NCBI RefSeq assembly: GCF_042429435.1
Contig: NZ_JBHMAF010000017.1
Direction: 5' to 3' (one strand)
Origin: Ectobacillus funiculus
Lineage (GTDB): Bacteria > Bacillota > Bacilli > Bacillales > Bacillaceae_G
DNA length: 64,000 nt
Positions 1 to 7,907 of this stretch are shown in pieces. Every line of letters begins with the position of its first letter. The first letter of the stretch is position 1. A program made the position numbers and the translations under genes. The notes under the pieces were generated by a model. It saw only the letters and a list, made by a program, of their open reading frames with translations. It had not been told where the DNA came from and ran no database searches.

Positions 1-80
1 ATACACGTTTTCCGCTTGATGAGAGGAAGTAACCAGTGCTGAAACACGGAAGATCACTTACATGGGCTAAGGCCCTTCAA

Positions 81-118
81 AATCAATAAAAGATGGCTCT
101 AGCCATCTTTTATTGATT
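81..118 (-). terminator. Terminator-like hairpin at the end of ytfJ
   Basis: A perfect 18-bp inverted repeat with a 2-nt loop (81-98 pairs with 101-118). It overlaps the last codons and stop of ytfJ and ends in a T-rich arm on the minus strand. It probably terminates ytfJ transcription. Nothing else is recognisable in 1-80, which may hold the tail of a gene outside the window. Confidence 0.7.
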
Positions 119-538
119 TTGACTCTGATTTTGATTTTGACTCATCATATTTTGAACTGATTTCAGTGCTTGCGGTGCCGCGTCCATTGCTTTTTCAATA
201 AGATGTGTACCGCTATGCAAGTGCATAACTTGAACTCCCTTAGCACCAACGACTAAAAACGCAACTGGCGACATTGATACGCCAGCCCCGCTTCCGCCGC
301 CAAACGCGAACTGAACATCAGTTGCAGGTTTTTCTCCCGCTGCAGTACGCGTTTTTTTCACACCGTCTCCAAAGTCGCTTCCTCCCGCCCCAAAACCGAA
401 CGCCACTTTCGAAACAGTTAACACTACACTTCCATCATGCGTAGAAACGGGCTTACCCATAATTGTATTCACATCGACCATTTGCTTTAAATTTTCCATA
501 GCAGTTCTCATTAAGTCTTCAATTGGATGGTTTGTCAT
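110..538 (-). CDS. ytfJ: Sporulation protein YtfJ (GerW family)
   Basis: A 142-aa protein that begins MTNHPIEDLMRTAMENL, followed by a Gly-rich core (FGFGAGGSDFGDG, AFGGGSGAGVSMSP) and an Asn/Gln tail. This is the pattern of the YtfJ/GerW family, small soluble proteins made in the forespore and linked to spore germination in Bacillus. The start is supported by AGGAGG about 7 nt upstream. Length is close to the B. subtilis homolog. It is divergent from the DUF4190-like gene at 704. The biochemical role of the family is not established. Confidence 0.9.
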   Translation of the reverse strand: MTNHPIEDLMRTAMENLKQMVDVNTIMGKPVSTHDGSVVLTVSKVAFGFGAGGSDFGDGVKKTRTAAGEKPATDVQFAFGGGSGAGVSMSPVAFLVVGAKGVQVMHLHSGTHLIEKAMDAAPQALKSVQNMMSQNQNQSQNQ

Positions 539-703
539 GAAAATCCTCCTGCCTTCTTTCGGTGTCTCTCATATGTTTTCCAAAAACCACATAACCATAC
601 CAAAATTTTTAGGGTTGGTTTTCGTAAATGAAAGTCGGTCATTGGGGTCATAATAAGAGAGCCTTCTTATTCAGGAAGGCAATGGACTCAAGGAGGAATC
701 GCT

Positions 704-1051
704 ATGGCAGATTATGAACGCAACAATCGCAGATTGCTTCGCGATTTTCAAACCGAAGATGAAGAGTATGCTGCAGAAGTAGCACCCGCCCGCATCCGTA
801 ATGACAGACGGGAGGACGATGCAACAGCAGGAGGAACCATCGTCGGCTTTATCTCTCTAGCACTTGCTGTTCTCTCCTTCTTCACATATCCGGTTATTTT
901 CGGGATCGGAGCCGTATTGCTCGGTATGTACGCGCGAGCACGCGGCGCGCACAAAACAGGAACATTCGCGATCATTTTAGGAGCCATCGCCGCAGTACTC
1001 GCATTAGTATTCCGGGTTGCGTTAGCTGCGTTTTTCTTATCATTATTCTAA
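704..1051 (+). CDS. DUF4190-like small membrane protein
   Basis: 115 aa. A charged N-terminal half (residues 1-45, many Arg/Asp/Glu) is followed by two hydrophobic segments (about 47-75 and 83-113) separated by a short RARGAHKTG loop. The charged head plus twin-helix hairpin resembles DUF4190 proteins of Firmicutes. AAGGAGG lies 8 nt before the ATG. It is convergent with fabL; a shared terminator and a worn copy of the dispersed repeat lie between them. Function unknown. Confidence 0.8.
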   Translation: MADYERNNRRLLRDFQTEDEEYAAEVAPARIRNDRREDDATAGGTIVGFISLALAVLSFFTYPVIFGIGAVLLGMYARARGAHKTGTFAIILGAIAAVLALVFRVALAAFFLSLF

Positions 1052-1166
1052 AAAACGCGTCGACTGGCGAAAGCCAACGGCGCAGTTGCCCTTACATTGT
1101 ACGCATAAATTTTCCCAACTACACCGAATGGACTTCTAGCGGGAAATTGATACATCTACAGTGTAA
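1051..1166 (+). repeat. Dispersed ~137-bp repeat, copy 1 (degenerate)
   Basis: The most diverged copy. It keeps the CGTCGACTGGCG hairpin region, the TTTTCCCAACTAC segment and the CTACAGTGTAA end. It directly follows the DUF4190-like gene. Confidence 0.65.
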
Positions 1167-1168
1167 TT

Positions 1169-1205
1169 AAAAGATCAGGAAGAACCATATCTTCCTGGTC
1201 TTTTT
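1169..1205. terminator. Bidirectional terminator between convergent genes
   Basis: AAAAGATCAGGAAGA (1169-1183) pairs with TCTTCCTGGTCTTTT (1190-1204) with one internal mismatch. U-tracts on either strand suit both the upstream plus-strand gene and fabL on the minus strand. Confidence 0.8.
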
Positions 1206-1247
1206 ATTCTGCAAAGCAGGCTGATTGTCTTCCGATAATTTACAACA

Positions 1248-2000
1248 CTAACAAAGGAGCGACAATCCTCCGTCTACAATGATTGTCTGCCCGCGAATCA
1301 TGCTTGCAGCCGGCGTACATAAAAAATACACTGTCTCTGCCAAATCGTTAGGCTCAACAATGCGCCCTGCTGGATTTCGATTTGCCGCCTCCTCAAGCAG
1401 CTGCTCTCGATTTGGAAAATGCTTCAGCGCGTCCGTATCAACAGCACCTCCGGAAACAGCATTTACGACAATCCCTTTCGGTGCCAATTCCACCGCTAAG
1501 TAACGCGTTAATGCTTCCACCGCTGCTTTTGACACACCTACTGCTACATAGTTCGGCAGCGCCCGGATCGAACCGAGACTTGACATCGCCACAATAGAGC
1601 CTCCGCCATTTTTCTCCATCAGCTTTGCCGCCTCCTGCGCCGCAAATAAATATGCTTTACTGTTAATTTCCTGCGTCCAATCCCAATGGCTCTCTTCAAT
1701 CTCCATCAGGGGCCGTATCACACCAGAAGCTGCGTTATTAATAAACACATCCAATCTTCCAAAATGCTGCTCTGTTTCCTGAAATAAACTGCGAATTTGC
1801 TCCATTTCCTTTACATTCGCTTTTACAAGGTGAACCGCTACGCGATACTCTTGTTCAATTTCCAGCTTTGTTTGCTCAGCATCACTTTTCTTGCGCATAT
1901 AATTCAGCACTAAATCGTATCCTTCGCGCGCAAAGCGCTTTGCAATTGCTTTTCCGATTCCTCTCGTTCCCCCTGTGATTAGTGCTACTTTTTTTGTCAT
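1248..2000 (-). CDS. fabL: Enoyl-[acyl-carrier-protein] reductase III FabL (NADPH)
   Basis: A 250-aa short-chain dehydrogenase that reduces trans-2-enoyl-ACP in the last step of fatty-acid elongation. It shows a Rossmann motif TGGTRGIG (residues 9-16), NNAASG (88-93), catalytic Tyr151 and Lys158 in YVAVGVSK, and the FabL-typical segments FGRLDVFINNAASGV.RPLME, LAVELAPK and DTDALKHFPNRE. Length equals the B. subtilis enzyme. AGGAGG precedes the ATG. Monocistronic in this window. Recognition over generic SDR members rests on the conserved C-terminal half. Confidence 0.93.
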   Translation of the reverse strand: MTKKVALITGGTRGIGKAIAKRFAREGYDLVLNYMRKKSDAEQTKLEIEQEYRVAVHLVKANVKEMEQIRSLFQETEQHFGRLDVFINNAASGVIRPLMEIEESHWDWTQEINSKAYLFAAQEAAKLMEKNGGGSIVAMSSLGSIRALPNYVAVGVSKAAVEALTRYLAVELAPKGIVVNAVSGGAVDTDALKHFPNREQLLEEAANRNPAGRIVEPNDLAETVYFLCTPAASMIRGQTIIVDGGLSLLC

Positions 2001-2112
2001 ACGTGACTCCTCCTAATCGAACTCATAATGTCCAAATTTTACCGTCCTCTTCAGATTCGGTCAATGCTTAAAATTCCTTTTGCTTTCACATTGGCTGCAC
2101 TATACTTTCTAA

Positions 2113-2150
2113 AAAATATAAAAGAAAGGGATGAGCACGCTCACCCCTTT
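2113..2150 (-). terminator. Terminator of the small gene at 2141-2311
   Basis: AAAGGG..TGAGC pairs with GCTCA.CCCTTT (2125-2150). On the minus strand it is followed by a T/A-rich run. It overlaps the stop of the small gene. Confidence 0.7.
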
Positions 2151-2311
2151 TGATCATGTATCTCTTTCGACTTGCTTCCTTTACGGGAACGATATTCTCT
2201 TCCTTTGTTATCGTCTCCCGTAACAAGATGGGACCCTAGCTGCATTTGATTATGTCCAGCTTCTGGAGAACCTTGATTTTTACTTCCTTTACTTCCATTT
2301 CTGCTTGTCAT
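2141..2311 (-). CDS. Small hydrophilic protein, 56 aa
   Basis: An ORF that starts MTSRNGSKGSKNQGSPEAGH and continues to a Lys/Arg/Ser-rich end. It has no hydrophobic segment and many Gly, Ser, Lys and Asn residues, a composition common among small spore-core or stress proteins of bacilli. A GGGAGG Shine-Dalgarno lies 8 nt before the ATG and a terminator overlaps the stop, so it is very probably expressed. I do not recognise a named family. Confidence 0.65.
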   Translation of the reverse strand: MTSRNGSKGSKNQGSPEAGHNQMQLGSHLVTGDDNKGREYRSRKGSKSKEIHDQKG

Positions 2312-2454
2312 TATGATCCCTCCCTTTTTTCATCCATAGAATTATTGTGCCTCGATCTATAGCGAATTACTCACTATTGCCTCTGCCTTTTCTGCAAAAA
2401 CAGACAAATGATGCTCTATGTATATTCCTCACCTTTACCCCCTAGCACTACCTT

Positions 2455-2871
2455 TTACACAAGCCGCTGCAAAACCAAAATCATCATTTCCATCTCTTCT
2501 TCTGTTAAAGAAGAAAATTTCTTTTGAAAATAGCCCTCCCGCTTTTGCTCCATCTCTTCAATAAGCTGCCTTCCCTTTTCGGTAATCTCTAAATACACAA
2601 TCCGCCGATCGAGCTCAGATCGAAAACGAGTGAGCAGCCCTTTTGTGATAAGCTTTTCAGATACAGCTGTAATGTGACTATTAGACACGTTCAGTTCACT
2701 GGCCACACGTGACACCATTTCTCTATTCTGATGCTTTAGAATACGTAATACAACAAACTCATTCCATGGAATATAAGGCTCGAACATCTTTCCTATGTCG
2801 CTGCGAAACGAACGAAATGTTGCAAGCATTTGTACAGATAAATCATTCATAAGCCGTTCACGTTTTTCCAC
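2455..2871 (-). CDS. MarR family transcriptional regulator
   Basis: 138 aa from GTG 2871, chosen because GGGAGAGG sits 8 nt upstream. The upstream in-frame stretch to 3039 has no ribosome site and reads like non-coding sequence. A winged-helix core is evident: IPWNEFVVLRILKHQ, SRVASELNVSNSHITAVSEKLITKGLLTRF (recognition helix) and the wing SELDRRIVYLEITEKGRQL. It presumably acts as a dimer on operator DNA. No obvious target is adjacent: it is isolated between a small spore-like gene and the repeat pair at 3065-3335. Confidence 0.85.
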   Translation of the reverse strand: MEKRERLMNDLSVQMLATFRSFRSDIGKMFEPYIPWNEFVVLRILKHQNREMVSRVASELNVSNSHITAVSEKLITKGLLTRFRSELDRRIVYLEITEKGRQLIEEMEQKREGYFQKKFSSLTEEEMEMMILVLQRLV

Positions 2872-3021
2872 TCTATCCTCTCCCGTTTTTAATGATGTAT
2901 GTATATAAGTAACATATAATATTCTCTTGTACATGTCATTTCTTTTTGTTACAGATAGTATCAGTTCATATAAACTTGGCAATACATGATAACAGTTGCT
3001 TTCATTACAAGCTTTACCTTT

Positions 3022-3052
3022 GAAGGGCAGAAGTACCATGCCCTTCTTTTTT
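3022..3052 (+). terminator. Intrinsic terminator without an obvious upstream plus-strand gene
   Basis: GAAGGGCA (3022-3029) pairs with TGCCCTTC (3039-3046), then six T. It faces the plus strand, yet only the minus-strand marR promoter region lies before it. It could end an antisense or short RNA, or be a relic. Confidence 0.55.
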
Positions 3053-3064
3053 ATGTTTTAAGAA

Positions 3065-3201
3065 TAAAGAAAACTCGTCGATTGACGAGCCGTGCTCTTC
3101 GGCGAAGACAGAAACGTAGTTGCACTTATACTGTATTCCTAAAATTTCCGACTACGTCGAATTGACTCCTAGCTGGAAATTTATATCTTCTTACAGTGTA
3201 A
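3065..3201 (+). repeat. Dispersed repeat, copy 2
   Basis: Full-length. The first hairpin reads CTCGTCGATTGACGAG, a compensatory pair change relative to the CTCGCCGATTGGCGAG type. It is tandem with copy 3 and shares the bases TAA. Confidence 0.9.
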
Positions 3202-3335
3202 AGAAAACTCGTCGATTGACGAGCTGTGCTCTTCGGCGAAGACAGAGACGTAGTTGCACTTATACTGTATTCCTAAAATTTCCGACTACGTCGAATTGGC
3301 TTCCAGCTAGGAATGTGTACTTTCTTACAGTGCAA
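3199..3335 (+). repeat. Dispersed repeat, copy 3
   Basis: Full-length, head-to-tail with copy 2. Its end is followed by an AAGTGC/AAGTGTAAC stretch that looks like slippage of the terminal GTGCAAG motif. Confidence 0.88.
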
Positions 3336-3371
3336 GTGCAAGTGTAACTGCAATTACATCTCTATCCTCGC

Positions 3372-4019
3372 CTAACTGTACAGCTTATAGCCGTGCTCCA
3401 TAGCAACAGCCTCCCAAGGGCTCGTAAAATCTTGAATAATAACCATTGTTCCAATATGTACTCGTTCAAATAACTCCTGCACATCACTGTTGTACATCCT
3501 AATGCATCCGTTTGATACATAACGTCCGATTGTAGATGCATTACTATTTCCATGAATAGCATACGTTGTACCGTTCGTACCGTCTATATCCAGACCAATC
3601 CATCGATCACCAAGCGGGTTACGAGGGTCACCGCCTGGAATATTTAATTTGTAAAATGGCCGATTTTTAATTTTATTTACAATCGGAAACTGTCCTGTCG
3701 GTGTTGGTGTTGAGCTTTTACCTGTGGCAACTATAAACTTCTTTACAAGATGTCCGTTCTCAAATAGTGCCAGCTCATTGGTCGCACGGTTGATAATAAT
3801 TAACTGCTCCGGAACAGGTGTCATATACCGCCTCAGCACCTCCTCATCAGATGGCAGAAAATACGTACGAGATGGCAGCTCTACAGCAGTTTGATACAAA
3901 GATACGGCTTGCGGCTTGATCATCCCGCTATAAGCCATAACACCCGAAAACAAAACGAGACACATCATCCAATAAAACAGCCAAGGACACTGTTGTATTT
4001 TATTAGAAAGCCATTCCAC
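3372..4019 (-). CDS. Membrane-anchored L,D-transpeptidase (YkuD domain)
   Basis: About 215 aa. One N-terminal transmembrane helix (WLFYWMMCLVLFSGVMAYSGM) is followed by an extracytoplasmic YkuD domain. The catalytic signature HGN...SNGCIRM is complete (His159 and Cys174 when numbered from the GTG at 4025). Such enzymes make 3-3 cross-links in peptidoglycan or modify spore cortex. There is no LysM domain. GTG 4019 is preferred because the GGGGGA site lies about 8 nt before it; GTG 4025 is the alternative. No operon partner. Confidence 0.88.
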   Translation of the reverse strand: MEWLSNKIQQCPWLFYWMMCLVLFSGVMAYSGMIKPQAVSLYQTAVELPSRTYFLPSDEEVLRRYMTPVPEQLIIINRATNELALFENGHLVKKFIVATGKSSTPTPTGQFPIVNKIKNRPFYKLNIPGGDPRNPLGDRWIGLDIDGTNGTTYAIHGNSNASTIGRYVSNGCIRMYNSDVQELFERVHIGTMVIIQDFTSPWEAVAMEHGYKLYS

Positions 4020-4302
4020 CTTCACATCCCCCTTTGAAACGAGATACTTTTATTCTATATCCCTGCATTCTAAAGGAGTGATGGGAATGTACCAAAAATT
4101 CTCCTGTTTTTCTTGATCATCCTTTGTTTTTTTACATTTTTTAACATACTTATATACAACGACCTGTTGTTACTGTAGCAGCTTATAGTATACAAATCTC
4201 CAGCAGCTACGCTTCTTAAGAAAGCCTCTCTGTTTGAACGACCTCAAAACATAAAAGGGAAATTCCCTAGTTTGTAAAATGGGATTGGAGTACGTATTAC
4301 TC

Positions 4303-4369
4303 CTGATGCAGAATATAATGGTTCCACTATGTTTTTTATTCTGACATCAGAATGAGGATATGCTATAAT
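4303..4369 (+). promoter_or_regulatory. Sigma-A promoter with an overlapping inverted repeat (MATE gene)
   Basis: CTGACA (4341-4346), a 17-bp spacer and an extended -10 TGCTATAAT (TATAAT 4364-4369). An imperfect inverted repeat, CTGATG...AGAATA with TATTCT..CATCAG (4303-4350), covers the -35 box, so it could be a repressor site. A small GGAGT/ACTCC repeat lies just upstream. The rest of 4020-4300 is AT-rich with nothing clear. Confidence 0.6.
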
Positions 4370-4399
4370 AATCTGTATTTTGCACAAGGAAGGACAGTT

Positions 4400-5761
4400 A
4401 TGGAACATACAACAACGATTCGACAAAAGCTCAAACAGTTTCTTATGCTATTTCTGCCCGTATTTGTTACACAACTCTCATTGTTTATGATGAGCTTTTT
4501 TGACACAACGATGTCCGGGCATGCCAGCTCCTCAGATTTAGCAGGCGTCGCCATTGGTACAAGCATTTGGATTCCCGTCAGTACCGGTATCGGCGGCATT
4601 TTATTATCAGTTACACCAATTGTCGCGCAGCTAACGGGCGCCAAAAAGAAGGAAGAAGTCGCACCGCTTGTCATACAAGCAATTTACCTCGCTATCGCCG
4701 CAAGCGTTATAATCATTATTGTCGGTTTTTTCACCGTCCCGCTTGTTTTACAAGAGATGAAACTCGAACCGGAAGTGCGCCGCATTGCCAAAGGATTTTT
4801 AACGATGCTTGCATTCGGTATCCCCTCGATGCTCGTCTATAACGTGCTTCGTTCCTTTATAGATGCGCTCGGCCAAACACGTGTATCAATGCTGATTACA
4901 TTATTATCACTTCCTATTAACATAGCGCTGAACTATGTATTTATATTCGGAACATTTGGTGCGCCGCGATTGGGCGGTGTTGGAGCCGGCATTGCATCAA
5001 CTGTAACATATTGGTGCATTCTCACCATCGCTATTTTCATCATCCATACAAAGAGATCTTTTTCTACGTATGAGATTTTTAAAAAATTGTATCGCATCTC
5101 GTTAGCAACGTGGAAAGAATTGCTCAAGCTCGGTGTGCCAATTGGGTTTGCAATTTTCTTTGAAACGAGCATTTTCGCCGCCGTTACACTGCTGATGAGT
5201 ACCTTTGATACCGCAACGATTGCAGCGCATCAGGCAGCCATTAATTTTGCCTCTATGCTCTATATGACGCCGCTTAGCCTCTCTATGACAATTACAATCG
5301 CGGTCGGCTTCGAGGTCGGCGCAACAAGATATCGAGACGCACGGCAGTATAGCATTATCGGCATTGGTCTCGCTCTCTGCTTCGCTGCTGTCTACTCAAT
5401 CATTATCTTCTTATTCAGCGAACAAGTGGCGTCACTGTATACAAAGGATGCACATGTCTTACAATTGGCACAGCACTTCCTATTTTTCGCTATTCTGTTC
5501 CAAGTATCGGATGCCATTGCTACCCCTGTGCAAGGCGCACTACGCGGATATAAGGACGTAAATACCGCTCTTATTATGACACTCGTGGCCTACTGGGTTA
5601 TCGGCTTACCGTCCGGGTATATCCTTGCGACCTATACCTCTCTTGGCGCGACAGGTTATTGGATCGGTTTAATTTCCGGGCTTGCGTGCGGGGCAGTATT
5701 TTTATCGGTACGACTTGTACATGTACAACGGATAAAACAAAAGGAAAAGAAAGCTGCATGA
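4400..5761 (+). CDS. MATE family multidrug/Na+ antiporter
   Basis: 453 aa from ATG 4400 (AAGGAAGGA 6 nt upstream; the upstream ATG 4352 lies inside the promoter). About 12 hydrophobic segments. Typical MATE landmarks are present: LPVFVTQLSLFMMSFFDTTMSG in TM1, AGVAIGTSIW, and the repeated half with GVPIGFAIFFETSIFAAVTLLMS. It belongs to the NorM/YojI-like group that exports cationic drugs with Na+ or H+. Monocistronic with its own promoter and terminator (5766-5786). Confidence 0.9.
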   Translation: MEHTTTIRQKLKQFLMLFLPVFVTQLSLFMMSFFDTTMSGHASSSDLAGVAIGTSIWIPVSTGIGGILLSVTPIVAQLTGAKKKEEVAPLVIQAIYLAIAASVIIIIVGFFTVPLVLQEMKLEPEVRRIAKGFLTMLAFGIPSMLVYNVLRSFIDALGQTRVSMLITLLSLPINIALNYVFIFGTFGAPRLGGVGAGIASTVTYWCILTIAIFIIHTKRSFSTYEIFKKLYRISLATWKELLKLGVPIGFAIFFETSIFAAVTLLMSTFDTATIAAHQAAINFASMLYMTPLSLSMTITIAVGFEVGATRYRDARQYSIIGIGLALCFAAVYSIIIFLFSEQVASLYTKDAHVLQLAQHFLFFAILFQVSDAIATPVQGALRGYKDVNTALIMTLVAYWVIGLPSGYILATYTSLGATGYWIGLISGLACGAVFLSVRLVHVQRIKQKEKKAA

Positions 5762-5765
5762 AGAA

Positions 5766-5790
5766 AGCTCGCTGCCTTGGCGAGCTATTT
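5766..5790 (+). terminator. Terminator after the MATE gene
   Basis: AGCTCGC (5766-5772) pairs with GCGAGCT (5780-5786), then ATTTTC. Confidence 0.7.
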
Positions 5791-5843
5791 TCATGAATTC
5801 TTCCTTCTTGGAACAAACTAAGACAAAAAGTGAAGGTGATATG

Positions 5844-6677
5844 ATGCATACGGTATGGAAAGGGAACCTCTCATTTGGTCTTGTCAATATCGGTGTAAAG
5901 TTGCACAGCGCCATCGAAGAAAAAGACGTGAAATTGATTAGTCTCCACAAAGATTGTCTCGTCCCGATTCAACATGAAAAAATCGCTCCAGGCTGTGATG
6001 ATGACCGTATTGAGGCAAATGATATTATTAAAGCATACGAATACCGTCCCAATGAATATGTACTCATTAGCAATGAGGAGCTAGAATCCATGAAGAAGGC
6101 TTACGAGGTCAAGTCTGTTACGATTATTTCCTTCGTTCAATTAGAAGAAATTGATCCTGTATATTTCGACCGCTCTTATTTCCTTTCGCCTACCGGCGGC
6201 TCAGAAAAGGCGTACGTCTTACTCAGACAAGCACTTGAGCGAACCGGAAAAATAGGCATTGTCAGCATCTCACTCCGCAGCCGCCAGCATCTCGCTGTCA
6301 TTCGTGCTCATGAGCGCTGCCTCATCCTAGAAACCATTCACTATCCGGATGAAGTACGTACTGTCGATATGGTGCCAAACATCCCAGCGGACGACCAAAT
6401 TACCATCCAAACGAAGGAGTTTATTGCCGCAACTACACTTATCAACCAATTAACCGTTCCATTTGTACCAGCAGATTACACAGATCAATATCGCACCGCT
6501 CTTTTAGACCTTATTGAATCCAAAATTGAACAGCACGACGTCCAAAGTAAACCGATTTTAAGTCCCACAAGTGAACGCATCGCAACCATTATTGAAGCGC
6601 TCAATGCAAGTATCGAGCAAACAAAATCGACCGCCAAACCTAAACCCGTTCACAAATCAACACAAGTCACCAGTTAA
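5844..6677 (+). CDS. ku: Ku protein (non-homologous end joining)
   Basis: 277 aa. It opens MHTVWKGNLSFGLVNIGVKL, the hallmark of bacterial Ku; the core continues through HKDCLVPIQHEKIAPGC and ANDIIKAYEYRPNEYVLISNEELE. Homodimeric Ku rings bind DNA ends and recruit LigD, in Bacillus mainly in spores and stationary phase. ATG 5844 fits the AAGGTGAT site better than ATG 5841. The C-terminal tail (TSERIATIIEALNASIEQTKS..KPKPVHKS) is Lys-rich. No ligD is found beside it or elsewhere in the window. Confidence 0.93.
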   Translation: MHTVWKGNLSFGLVNIGVKLHSAIEEKDVKLISLHKDCLVPIQHEKIAPGCDDDRIEANDIIKAYEYRPNEYVLISNEELESMKKAYEVKSVTIISFVQLEEIDPVYFDRSYFLSPTGGSEKAYVLLRQALERTGKIGIVSISLRSRQHLAVIRAHERCLILETIHYPDEVRTVDMVPNIPADDQITIQTKEFIAATTLINQLTVPFVPADYTDQYRTALLDLIESKIEQHDVQSKPILSPTSERIATIIEALNASIEQTKSTAKPKPVHKSTQVTS

Positions 6678-6703
6678 AAGCGACTCAATAGAGCCGCTTT
6701 TTT
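6676..6703 (+). terminator. Terminator after ku
   Basis: AAAAGCG.CTC pairs with GAG.CGCTTTT (6676-6701), followed by T residues. Confidence 0.8.
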
Positions 6704-6711
6704 CGTAAACA

Positions 6712-6766
6712 TAAAGAAAACTCGCTGATTGGTGATCCCTGCTCCTGAGCGAAGACAAAGGCGTAA
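6712..6766 (+). repeat. Dispersed repeat, copy 4 (left part only)
   Basis: Keeps TAAAGAAAACTCGC through the GAAGACAAAGGCGTA segment, then stops. The right-hand hairpin is missing. Confidence 0.75.
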
Positions 6767-6768
6767 AA

Positions 6769-6793
6769 AGAGACTGTATATACCATACAGTCT
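6769..6793 (-). terminator. Terminator of the small gene 6792-7013
   Basis: AGACTGTAT (6771-6779) pairs with ATACAGTCT. On the minus strand it is followed by CTTTTTACG. Confidence 0.7.
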
Positions 6794-7013
6794 ACATCAA
6801 GTCAGATGAATCATCATAATCATATCGAAAGCCATCCTTATACTTATCCATATCTAAATCGTCTGTATTCATACTGCGTTGCGAACCATTTTTCCAGCTC
6901 AGCTTGTGCAGCAAGCCTTCATACAGCGTGATTTCTTCATAATCTGTGCTGTTCAAAACTGCTACTCGTAAAGCCTGTGCAATAATTGCCTTATCGTTTT
7001 CATCGAGCACCAT
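6792..7013 (-). CDS. Small hypothetical protein, 73 aa
   Basis: Starts at ATG 7013 (MVLDENDKAIIAQALRVAVL); GGAGG lies 8 nt upstream. Longer in-frame starts up to 7139 lack a ribosome site. It is acidic, with a predicted N-terminal helix and a Tyr/Asp-rich tail (DMDKYKDGFRYDYDDSSDLM). No family recognised. A terminator overlaps the stop codon. It is convergent with ku. Confidence 0.55.
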   Translation of the reverse strand: MVLDENDKAIIAQALRVAVLNSTDYEEITLYEGLLHKLSWKNGSQRSMNTDDLDMDKYKDGFRYDYDDSSDLM

Positions 7014-7401
7014 CGGCATAACCTCCAGCCCTATACTTTTTACCCTTTTACCTTTTGTCAATTTCTTCATTTTTATGCAGCATTCAGAACGGCACAATTG
7101 TCCTGCTTTGCTCGTGAAGGGAAACAATTTTCCAGACAATGCAACGCTTTTTCCTCATTGATCCGAGGGTTCTCCCGCAACGAGCAGGCCACTGAAGCTA
7201 GACACTGCTCCCAAAATGTATGCGTTCTTAATCCTGGAAAAAGAACTGCCCAACTACAAATAGCCAGCTCCTCTTATCGTTTGACTGGACTGGAATAGAG
7301 ATACTCACGAAACAAACTCATTTTTTCAGTACACTCAGGATGTGTGAAGGATGCTTTTGTCCCTTTTTTCTTTTTGATGTTGGAAATATTTGAAGTTTAT
7401 C

Positions 7402-7430
7402 TTGACGCCTAGTAGGATGATGAGTAGAAT
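7402..7430 (+). promoter_or_regulatory. Probable promoter of tRNA-Ala
   Basis: TTGACG (7402-7407), 17-bp spacer, TAGAAT (7425-7430), about 60 nt before the mature tRNA. The rest of 7014-7401 has no supported gene. Confidence 0.6.
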
Positions 7431-7493
7431 ATAAAACAAATAGTGATTATGAAAACCGTTACATAGTATAACTGGTCTTAATCACAAATTTAT

Positions 7494-7564
7494 GGGGCTG
7501 TAGTTTAATGGGAGAATAGCGCAATGGCATTGCGTTGGTGAGGGTTCGATTCCCTTCGGCTCCA
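7494..7564 (+). tRNA. tRNA-Ala (anticodon GGC)
   Basis: A cloverleaf can be drawn. Acceptor GGGGCTG/CGGCTCC includes the G3:U70 wobble that is the alanine identity element. Anticodon stem GCGCA/TGCGT with loop ATGGCAT gives anticodon GGC. The T arm is GAGGG-TTCGATT-CCCTT, and A73 is present. CCA is not encoded. Solitary gene. Confidence 0.85.
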
Positions 7565-7618
7565 TCCCTTATATCTGACAAAAATCTACGTTGTATAACG
7601 GTATAACGCTCATATTTT

Positions 7619-7672
7619 AACTACGGCACCCCCGTTTATTCTGTAATCCAGATCAACGGGGGTGCCGTAGTT
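7619..7672. terminator. Perfect 18-bp GC-rich hairpin after tRNA-Ala
   Basis: AACTACGGCACCCCCGTT (7619-7636) is perfectly complementary to 7655-7672, with an 18-nt loop. The 3' flank is ATATTCTT, a weak U-tract. It may be a tRNA terminator or processing structure. A second hairpin, AGGTTC..GGAACCT followed by GTTTTT (7739-7773), is a better terminator. Nothing else is evident in 7565-7850. Confidence 0.55.
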
Positions 7673-7851
7673 ATATTCTTCAAGTTTTTGGAAGTAACTA
7701 GACGAATGGAAAACGTAAACGGAAATAGAGTTCATCGTAGGTTCTTTATACTTAATATATGGAACCTGTTTTTCCCAATGCCTATTAACAAGTTTGTTTT
7801 TCAGAAATCAGAAGGCTCCTTCTACCAAAGTACACCCAGGGGGACAATATA

Positions 7852-7892
7852 AGGCGCAAAGGATCTTTCACTCCCTCAAACATCCTTTGCAC
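7852..7892 (-). terminator. Terminator-like hairpin after the sugar operon
   Basis: GCAAAGGAT pairs with ATCCTTTGC. It lies just downstream of the minus-strand isomerase gene. Confidence 0.5.
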
Positions 7893-7907
7893 CATTCTTT
7901 TCACACC

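Noticed and set aside
4933..5172. Minus-strand ORFs within the MATE gene and other long genes
   Set aside because: Frame shadows of confidently assigned coding sequences.
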